A stretch of DNA of 64,000 nucleotides, from contig NZ_WIJK01000003.1 in the NCBI RefSeq assembly GCF_009496285.1, positions 45,965 to 109,964 on the forward strand, in the 5' to 3' direction. Shown piece by piece: positions 58,269-64,000 of this stretch. The notes beneath the pieces were generated by a model. The model was not told the origin of the DNA. It saw nothing but the letters and a program-made list of their open reading frames with translations, and did not search any database. The stretch is from Streptococcus mitis. Its GTDB lineage: Bacteria; Bacillota; Bacilli; Lactobacillales; Streptococcaceae. Every line of letters starts with the position of its first letter. Within the stretch, counting starts at the first letter, position 1. The position numbers and the translations under genes are program-made.

Positions 58269-58670
58269 CTAATTAATACCAGCTCTCAATGTAGCTTCTT
58301 TCAGTTCTTGTTTACGGTAACTACGAGGGAGAAAAGCACGAATCTCATCTTCATTAAAACCGATTTGCATCCGCTTTGCATCAATAATAATCGGACGACG
58401 CAAAAGACTCGGATACTGCTCAATTAAATGAAGCAACTCCGATACTGAGATACTCTCTACATCAATATTCAATTTTTGAAAAATCTTTGAACGAGTCGAG
58501 ATGATGTCATCAGTACCATTTTCGGTCAAGGAAAGAATGTGTTGCAGTTCTTTTCTCGTTAAAGGGCTGGTCATAATATTATGCTCTTGGAAGGGCACTT
58601 TATGATTCTCGAGCCAGGCCTTTGCTTTACGACATGATGTACAACTCGGTGATAAAAATAGTGTAATCAT
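58269..58670 (-). CDS. spx: Spx/MgsR family transcriptional regulator
   Basis: A 133-residue ArsC-fold regulator that binds the RNA polymerase alpha C-terminal domain. The redox switch CTSC (residues 10-13) is intact and the conserved Arg is in LLRRPIIID. In pneumococcus an Spx paralogue (SpxA1) influences competence and stress responses; which paralogue this is cannot be settled here. The ATG at 58670 follows AGAGGAAAG. The promoter is TAGTCA - 17 bases - TATAAT (58732-58704). Confidence 0.92.
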   Translation of the reverse strand: MITLFLSPSCTSCRKAKAWLENHKVPFQEHNIMTSPLTRKELQHILSLTENGTDDIISTRSKIFQKLNIDVESISVSELLHLIEQYPSLLRRPIIIDAKRMQIGFNEDEIRAFLPRSYRKQELKEATLRAGIN

Positions 58671-58743
58671 GCTTTCCTCTTCTTTACATACTTTTCTATT
58701 CCTATTATACAAAAAAATAAAGCGCTTGACTAGTTATTTCCGT

Positions 58744-58779
58744 AAAAAAACCTACTTTTTCAAGAAAAATAGGTTTTTT
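58744..58779. terminator. Bidirectional terminator between the hemW cluster and spx
   Basis: AAAAAACCTA-TTTTT pairs with AAAAA-TAGGTTTTTT, with runs of A and T on both sides. Confidence 0.88.
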
Positions 58780-58880
58780 AGAATCAAATGTGAATGTTCT
58801 GCTTAAATATAGACATATTCATGTTACAAACGATAGTTTTTTCCTAGATTTTATTTGGAATCAGTAATACTTTTCTTCAC

Positions 58881-59504
58881 TTATCTATTTGTTTTTCTAC
58901 TCTGTAGGTACATAAATCCAAAAATCAATTCATACAAGCAGAAAAATAGAAGAAAGGCATGGAGGAAAAAGTCCTCTGGTAGGATAAGAATGACTGGATC
59001 CTTTGCTGGATCAAAAAGCCAAGTATCATCTCCCACAAAAAGAATTTGATGAAACAAAGTAAAGAACTGCTCAAATCCAATGAAAACACCAACTAAACCA
59101 AGAACCAAAGGTAGCGAGAGCATGATTAAGAGACCTCTACGGTAAAGAGATAGAAATCCTTTCTGAATGACTTGCTTCCAAAAAAGATAGAATATCGGTA
59201 GAGTTACTAGTGCTACTCCTTGAGCCAGATGGAACAAACCCTTCACAACCGCAAAATGATGGATTCCAGATGCAGATGAAGGAAAATCTGGCATTTCCAA
59301 TGCTTGATTTAATGGATTGGTCAAATAATCCATCAAAACATTAAAGTTATGCTGGATTATCTGAGGTTGCAGATGAACACGATTTGTCAAGTTTAACCAA
59401 GAAATTTCCTGAGGATAGATTAGCCATGCTAGGTATATTGTCAATAAAATAGCAAGCGAGAGGAGAAAGAGAATACTTCCTACAAAAGTAAACTTAGTTT
59501 TCAT
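58881..59504 (-). CDS. TIGR01906 family integral membrane protein
   Basis: A 207-residue membrane protein with five likely helices, consistent with the Gram-positive TIGR01906 family: a long loop after the first helix ([20 protein letters not shown]), [15 protein letters not shown], then [20 protein letters not shown]. Function unknown. In streptococci it is found after the NagD-like phosphatase gene, as here, which it overlaps by 11 bases. Confidence 0.88.
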   Translation of the reverse strand: MKTKFTFVGSILFLLSLAILLTIYLAWLIYPQEISWLNLTNRVHLQPQIIQHNFNVLMDYLTNPLNQALEMPDFPSSASGIHHFAVVKGLFHLAQGVALVTLPIFYLFWKQVIQKGFLSLYRRGLLIMLSLPLVLGLVGVFIGFEQFFTLFHQILFVGDDTWLFDPAKDPVILILPEDFFLHAFLLFFCLYELIFGFMYLQSRKTNR

Positions 59505-60267
59505 CGAAATTCCACTCCGCTAGACTTGAAAGGACATGAGTTGGTGCAATTGGCAAGTCTGCTACTTCTTCAGGTTTTGTAAACCCTGTCGTCACCAAAA
59601 GACTAGGAATGCCATTGTCAATACCAGCTCGAATATCAGTCAGGTAATTATCGCCCACCATGACAATTTCTTGGCGCTCAAGTCCTAGGTGTTCAATAGC
59701 CTTGTCCATAATAATCGCATTAGGTTTTCCAATATAAACTGGTTTTACACGAGTTGCTGCTTCAAGAAGAGTAATCAGTGAACCAGCACCAGGCAAAAGT
59801 CCACGTTCCGTTGGGATGTTCAAATCAGGGTTGGTACCGATAAAATGAGCTCCTTTATGAATAGCTAGGGTTGCCGTAGCAAATTTTTCATAGTCTACTT
59901 GCCAGTCCAAGCCAACAACCACATAGGCTGGATTTTCTTTATCTTCAACGTATCCTGCTGCTTGAATTGCTTCCTTGAGCCCTGCTTCTCCGATGACATA
60001 AACTGTCTTATCAAGTCCTAGGTCATTCATGTAATCAATAGTCGCTAAGGTTGCAGTATAGATGGTCGATACAGGCGTATCGATGTTAAAGTGATTGGCT
60101 AGCATCTCTTGAACACTTTCAGGTGTACGAGTGGTGTTGTTTGTCACAAAAAGATAAGGAATCTCTCTTTTTTGTAACTCATGAACAAAAGCTTCACCTG
60201 CTGGGATTCTATCTTTCCCCTTATAGATTGTTCCGTCTAAATCAATTAAATATCCTTTATAAGTCAT
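59494..60267 (-). CDS. NagD-type HAD phosphatase (TIGR01457)
   Basis: A 257-residue HAD hydrolase with a type IIA cap. [16 protein letters not shown] (motif I), [13 protein letters not shown] (motif II), the Lys in [11 protein letters not shown] and [17 protein letters not shown] (motif IV) are complete. It dephosphorylates small phosphate esters; the substrate is unknown. It follows the thioesterase gene by 10 bases. Confidence 0.93.
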   Translation of the reverse strand: MTYKGYLIDLDGTIYKGKDRIPAGEAFVHELQKREIPYLFVTNNTTRTPESVQEMLANHFNIDTPVSTIYTATLATIDYMNDLGLDKTVYVIGEAGLKEAIQAAGYVEDKENPAYVVVGLDWQVDYEKFATATLAIHKGAHFIGTNPDLNIPTERGLLPGAGSLITLLEAATRVKPVYIGKPNAIIMDKAIEHLGLERQEIVMVGDNYLTDIRAGIDNGIPSLLVTTGFTKPEEVADLPIAPTHVLSSLAEWNFDEN

Positions 60268-60277
60268 ACATTTCCTT

Positions 60278-61015
60278 CTAATCTTTGTTAATTTCTTGCC
60301 AAGTTATTTTTGCCTGAGCATTGATGTCGCCATCACTTGAGACTTGGTGATTACTTTCTAGTTCATTCAATTCATAACTAGAAGTGATCATGCCTCCTGG
60401 TCGAACTTCCTTGACATATTTGAGGTTGATTTTTTTAGGAACATGATTGGTCAGAAAATCTGCTCCCATGACCTCAAAAATCCAATCTAGGTATTTGCTG
60501 TTATTGACGTGACCATTCATATCCAAGTCATAAAAACGAACGTGGTAGTCCTTGCTTATCGCTTCTTCCAGCTCTGTATATTTTGGCCCACGGACTAGTT
60601 TCTTAGAAAACTCAGATTGATAAGGAGCGACAATTTCTGGTACTACAGGATGAACCTTTCGACTCTCACGATCCATAAGGACAAAGGTAGCTACCATATG
60701 AATGATTTCTTGACCATCTTCATCATAAATAGTAAATCGGCGGTAGCAAAATAGACGATTATAGGTCAAAGCTTCTGTTTCAATGGTGATTTCCTCAGCA
60801 AATTGAGGTAAACGTACAACATCGATATCGTAATCTGTGATAATCCAGACCAGATTATACTGTTCTAAAACATCCTTGTCACTCACTCCCAATTCAATTG
60901 ACTGCATCCCTGATACCTGGAGGGACAACAAGATCACATCTGGTAGCTTGATATGACCATTCATGTCAGCCATATCAAAAGGAATTTTCATCTTCATTTG
61001 ATAAGTTAAGCCCAT
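60278..61015 (-). CDS. Acyl-ACP thioesterase
   Basis: A 245-residue double-hotdog thioesterase (acyl-ACP thioesterase family) that releases fatty acids from acyl carrier protein. The first domain has [19 protein letters not shown], and the second the catalytic-type [20 protein letters not shown]. It is separated by four bases from hemW and is part of the same transcript. Confidence 0.92.
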   Translation of the reverse strand: MGLTYQMKMKIPFDMADMNGHIKLPDVILLSLQVSGMQSIELGVSDKDVLEQYNLVWIITDYDIDVVRLPQFAEEITIETEALTYNRLFCYRRFTIYDEDGQEIIHMVATFVLMDRESRKVHPVVPEIVAPYQSEFSKKLVRGPKYTELEEAISKDYHVRFYDLDMNGHVNNSKYLDWIFEVMGADFLTNHVPKKINLKYVKEVRPGGMITSSYELNELESNHQVSSDGDINAQAKITWQEINKD

Positions 61016-61019
61016 AATT

Positions 61020-62150
61020 TTACTCCAATATAAATCGTTCTGCTACTGTATCACCTAAAAAGAGACCTCTCTTGGTCATACGAACACGATCACCCTCAAC
61101 CTGCATAAGACCTTGTTGCACCAAGTCTCTGACAATTTGTCCATAAAGTCCCTGGAAAGACCGTTCGAATTTTTCTTCAAAGCGCGCCATGGAAATACCT
61201 GACTTCTTGCGAAGGCCAAGAAACATCTCTTCTTCCATTTGCTCCCTTTGACTCAAGTGTTCCTCATTGATACGAGCACTTCCCTCTTCTACCGCCTTTA
61301 AATAATGGCGGATCGGCCCATGGTTTTTATAGCGAACACCGTCTACATAGCCAGACGCACCAGCACCGATTCCATAATACTCAGCATTGTCCCAGTACAT
61401 AAGATTGTGACGACTTTCAAAGCCTTGCTTAGAAAAGTTAGAAATCTCATAGTGCACAAAGCCAGCTCTTTCTAGTTCTGCAATGATATACTCAAACATC
61501 TCTGCTTCTAATTCTTCCTTAGGAAGAGGTAGTTTCCCTCGTCTCATGCGATTCATAAAGACCGTATGATTTTCCAAAATCAAGCTATAGAGACTCATGT
61601 GGGGAATGTCCAAAGCGATAGCCTTGGCAACATTGTCCTTGACCTGGTCCATGGTCTGACCAGGAAGTGCGTAAATTAAGTCAATGGAAATATTGTCAAA
61701 ACCAGCAAGTTTGAGGCGGTCGATATTTTCATAAATATCCTTTTCCGTATGACTACGCCCTATCTTTTTCAGCATTTTATCATCAAAGGTCTGAACACCT
61801 AGTGAAACACGATTAACTGCAGAATTTTGCAGAACAGCAATCTTATCCGCATCCAGGTCACCAGGATTAGCCTCGATGGTCAATTCTTCCAACATTGATA
61901 AGTCCAGGTTTTTAGTCAATCCATCTAACAAAACTTCCAATTGAGAAGCAGACAAGGCTGTCGGTGTCCCACCACCAATATAGAGTGTACGCAATTTTTG
62001 AATATCATAAGAATGAAATTCTTGCAGTAGATGCTCTAGATAGCTGTCTACTGGCTGATTTTTAATAAAGACCTTGGAAAAGTCACAATAATAACAAATC
62101 TGTGTGCAAAATGGTATATGCACGTAGGCTGATGTCGGTTTCTTCTGCAT
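61020..62150 (-). CDS. hemW: HemW-like radical SAM protein
   Basis: A 376-residue radical SAM protein long annotated as oxygen-independent coproporphyrinogen oxidase but now assigned to the HemW group, implicated in haem delivery. The cluster motif CTQICYYC (C-x3-C-x2-C) follows AYVHIPF; GGGTPTAL and the HemW-type RHNLMYW are present. Streptococci lack haem synthesis, which supports HemW rather than HemN. The ATG at 62150 lies only seven bases from a TATAAT, without a ribosome site. Confidence 0.9.
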   Translation of the reverse strand: MQKKPTSAYVHIPFCTQICYYCDFSKVFIKNQPVDSYLEHLLQEFHSYDIQKLRTLYIGGGTPTALSASQLEVLLDGLTKNLDLSMLEELTIEANPGDLDADKIAVLQNSAVNRVSLGVQTFDDKMLKKIGRSHTEKDIYENIDRLKLAGFDNISIDLIYALPGQTMDQVKDNVAKAIALDIPHMSLYSLILENHTVFMNRMRRGKLPLPKEELEAEMFEYIIAELERAGFVHYEISNFSKQGFESRHNLMYWDNAEYYGIGAGASGYVDGVRYKNHGPIRHYLKAVEEGSARINEEHLSQREQMEEEMFLGLRKKSGISMARFEEKFERSFQGLYGQIVRDLVQQGLMQVEGDRVRMTKRGLFLGDTVAERFILE

Positions 62151-62157
62151 AGTATTT

Positions 62158-62163
62158 ATTATA
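62158..62163 (-). promoter_or_regulatory. Extended -10 promoter of hemW (probably leaderless)
   Basis: On the minus strand TGGTATAAT ends seven bases before the ATG. No purine-rich ribosome site lies between them, so transcription probably starts at the ATG. The arrangement matches ylxM base for base in key positions (TGGTATAATAAAT then ATG). Confidence 0.65.
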
Positions 62164-62170
62164 CCACAAA

Positions 62171-62220
62171 AGCGAACAATACTTAGAATTCCGTTTAACA
62201 AAATCCTAGCATTGTTCGCT
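62171..62220 (-). terminator. Terminator of the LPXTG protein gene
   Basis: AGCGAACAAT / ATTGTTCGCT with further inner pairs (CTAGGATT with AATTCTAAG), followed on the minus strand by TTTTG. It lies directly upstream of the hemW -10. Confidence 0.8.
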
Positions 62221-62325
62221 TTCTTTATCTAAACATTCTTTTTATTTTACGACTAACATGATTCCCAGAACCAATCTAGTTTGTCTTTATAACACAAAAG
62301 AATGAATGTTTATTTGACTAAATTT

Positions 62326-64000
62326 TTAGTCTTCTTTTTTCTTTCCCAAAGCAAGTCCGAGACCGCCTAGAATACCAAGAAGGCCTAGAGAGGCAAGAGT
62401 CGCATTTGATTCAGTACCAGTATTTGGCAATACTTTTTGAGAATCATTTGACTTAGCTTCATTAGTATCAGGTGTTACTGGCGCAACTGGTGTTTCTGGT
62501 GTTACCTTACCTGGTGTTGTTACTGGAACTTCTACAGCTGGTTTACCTGGTTCTGTAATCTTACCTGTACCTGGAACTTTACCGTCTGGTAATTCACTGT
62601 TTGGTACTTTACCTTTACCGTCTTCACCGATTGTTACGGTGATTGGGTTTCCATCTTTACCTGGGATTTCTACCTTAGTTCCTGGTGGGAATGTTGAGCC
62701 ATCTGGTCTCTTAGGTGTTACTGTAACGTCACCTGTCTTAGGATCTTGTTCAACATCTACTGTTGGTGTCTTACGAGCTGGTGTTGTTACATCTACTGGT
62801 TGTGATGGTTTCTTGTTCGGTTCGGTTACTGTTCCTGTACCTGGTACTTTACCGTCTGGTAATTCACTGTTTGGTACTTTACCTTTACCGTCTTCACCGA
62901 TTGTGACTGTGATTGGGTTACCATCTTTACCTGGGATTTCTACCGTAGTTCCTGGTGGGTATGTTGATCCATCTGGTTTCTTAGGTGTTACTGTAACGTC
63001 ACCTGTCTTAGGATCTTGTTCAACATCTAGTGTTGGTGTCTTACGAGCTGGTGTTGTTACATCTACTGGTTGGGATGGTTTCTTATTAGGTTCGGTTACT
63101 GTTCCTGTACCTGGGACATCTTTCTTAGGAAGGTTGTCATTTGGTACTTCACCTGAACCATTGTCGCCAATTGTAACTGTGATTGGTGTGCCATTTTCAC
63201 CTGGAATTTCTACCGTAGTTTTTGGTGGGTATGTTGAACCATCTGGTTTCTTAGGCGTTACAATCGCATTTCCATTTGGTTGTTGAGTGATTTCAATCTT
63301 ACCTGGTTTTTCAGTTACTGGTGTTTCTGGTGTTACCTTAGCTGGAGTTTCTACTGGAACTTCAACTGCTGGTTGACCTGGTTCTGTAATCTTACCTGTA
63401 CCTGGTACTTTACCGTCTGGTAATTCACTGTTTGGTACTTTACCTTTACCGTCTTCACCGATTGTGACTGTGATTGGGTTACCATCTTTACCTGGGATTT
63501 CTACCTTAGTTCCTGGTGGGAATGTTGAGCCATCTGGTTTCTTAGGTGTTACTGTAACGTCACCTGTCTTAGGATCTTGTTCAACATCTAGTGTTGGTGT
63601 CTTACGAGCTGGTGTTGTTACATCTACTGGTTGTGATGGTTTTTTATTAGGTTCGGTTACTGTTCCTGTACCTGGGACATCTTTCTTAGGAAGGTTGTCA
63701 TTTGGTACTTCACCTGAACCATTGTCGCCAATTGTGACTGTGATTGGTGTGCCATTTTCACCTGGAATTTCTACCGTAGTTTTTGGTGGGTATGTTGAAC
63801 CATCTGGTTTCTTAGGCGTTACAATCGCATTTCCATTTGGTTGTTGAGTGATTTCAATCTTACCTGGTTTTTCAGTTACTGGTGTTTCTGGTGTTACCTT
63901 AGCTGGAGTTTCTACTGGAACTTCAACTGCTGGTTGACCTGGTTCTGTAATCTTACCTGTACCTGGTACTTTACCGTCTGGTAATTCACTGTTTGGTACT
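62326..64000 (-). CDS. LPXTG-anchored repeat surface protein (C-terminal part)
   Basis: The frame is open from the TAA at 62328-62326 to the window edge (558 codons); the start is outside. The C-terminus is a sortase signal: VLPNTGTES, a hydrophobic helix (LASLGLLGILGGLGLALG) and KKKED. Before it are tandem modules of about 90 and 97 residues, each with VTPKKPDGSTFPPGTKVEIP, then PITVTIGEDGKGKVPNSELP, and Pro/Thr/Val-rich linkers. The modules should form a stalk holding an N-terminal domain away from the wall, perhaps an adhesin; that domain is not seen. Confidence 0.93.
   Translation of the reverse strand, partial: VPNSELPDGKVPGTGKITEPGQPAVEVPVETPAKVTPETPVTEKPGKIEITQQPNGNAIVTPKKPDGSTYPPKTTVEIPGENGTPITVTIGDNGSGEVPNDNLPKKDVPGTGTVTEPNKKPSQPVDVTTPARKTPTLDVEQDPKTGDVTVTPKKPDGSTFPPGTKVEIPGKDGNPITVTIGEDGKGKVPNSELPDGKVPGTGKITEPGQPAVEVPVETPAKVTPETPVTEKPGKIEITQQPNGNAIVTPKKPDGSTYPPKTTVEIPGENGTPITVTIGDNGSGEVPNDNLPKKDVPGTGTVTEPNKKPSQPVDVTTPARKTPTLDVEQDPKTGDVTVTPKKPDGSTYPPGTTVEIPGKDGNPITVTIGEDGKGKVPNSELPDGKVPGTGTVTEPNKKPSQPVDVTTPARKTPTVDVEQDPKTGDVTVTPKRPDGSTFPPGTKVEIPGKDGNPITVTIGEDGKGKVPNSELPDGKVPGTGKITEPGKPAVEVPVTTPGKVTPETPVAPVTPDTNEAKSNDSQKVLPNTGTESNATLASLGLLGILGGLGLALGKKKED
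62571..64000 (-). repeat. Tandem modules of the surface-protein gene (270 and 291 bp, 561-bp super-repeat)
   Basis: Equivalent points fall at 62571, 62841, 63111, 63402, 63672 and 63963, giving spacings of 270, 270, 291, 270 and 291 bases, all multiples of three. Two module types alternate; one pair makes a 561-base unit repeated almost identically (about 62841-63401 and 63402-63962). The array continues past the window. Confidence 0.92.

Noticed and set aside
58718..58732. AAGCGCTT near the spx promoter as a catabolite (cre) site
   Set aside because: The 8-base palindrome lacks the conserved flanks of the cre consensus on one side; too weak to call.
62639..63847. Two long plus-strand ORFs of 215 and 127 codons
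   Set aside because: They mirror the minus-strand LPXTG repeat gene, have no ribosome sites or recognisable domains, and the minus frame encodes a clear sortase signal.
62571..64000. Regular repeats that might suggest a CRISPR array
   Set aside because: Spacings are 270-291 bases with near-identical content throughout and a continuous reading frame; there are no unique spacers.

Overview
The window is a low-G+C Firmicute chromosome segment, almost certainly from the Streptococcus mitis group (mitis/oralis/pneumoniae). Three BOX repeats and one RUP-like repeat, the murB-potABCD and two-pstB pst operons, and the gene families themselves all point there. It is core genome: about 60 protein genes, no tRNA or rRNA, no CRISPR, no intact insertion sequence or prophage. 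Short streptococcal repeats occupy the gaps.

Layout. 1-2.4 kb: two related flavin reductases, the second fused to a PAS-like domain, then a BOX and a DUF896 gene. 2.4-6 kb: glyQ-glyS behind a glycine T-box, with an odd insertion that duplicates the glyQ start. 6.2-7.3 kb: rplJ-rplL with an L10 leader. 7.5-8.6 kb: niaX-niaR with a palindromic NiaR-type operator. 8.6-11.2 kb: mutX, three small membrane-protein genes (one carrying an in-frame stop) and a quinone reductase. 11.3-13.8 kb: GNAT and uvrB. 13.9-18.9 kb: a GlnR-box-controlled glutamine transporter and zwf, separated by RUP and BOX repeats. 19-22 kb: ftsY and two Cof phosphatases. 22.4-24.5 kb: NUDIX, HD and TRIC/UPF0126 genes. 24.6-28.8 kb: smc-rnc. 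29-31 kb: ylxM, a 71-residue unknown, ffh. 31-36 kb: rluD-like, lspA, LysR regulator, sodA, holA, pyrD type 1A. 36.4-41.3 kb: gdhA, then a LURP-one-like gene plus alaS behind an alanine T-box. 41.8-46.6 kb: murB-potABCD. 46.7-49.9 kb: YhfC-like membrane protein, acetolactate decarboxylase, a BOX, and a MocR-type regulator. 49.9-55.8 kb: amino-acid binding lipoprotein, then pstSCAB1B2-phoU. 55.9-58.7 kb: spx, UPF0223, IMPase, RsmF-like methyltransferase. 58.9-62.2 kb: hemW, acyl-ACP thioesterase, NagD-type phosphatase, TIGR01906 membrane protein. From 62.3 kb to the window end runs the C-terminal part of an LPXTG surface protein built of long repeats.

Functional links: nitrogen and NADPH supply (GlnPQ, Zwf, GdhA), SRP targeting (FtsY, Ffh, YlxM), phosphate and polyamine uptake, and aminoacyl-tRNA supply under T-box control. 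I did not find a clearly new multi-gene system. The most unusual signals are a MocR-type regulator with Thr where the PLP lysine should be, the duplicated glyQ start flanking a structured insertion, extended -10 promoters placed so close to ylxM and hemW that their mRNAs should be leaderless, an out-of-frame ORF over the TTG start of potA, and the 561-bp higher-order repeat in the surface protein.
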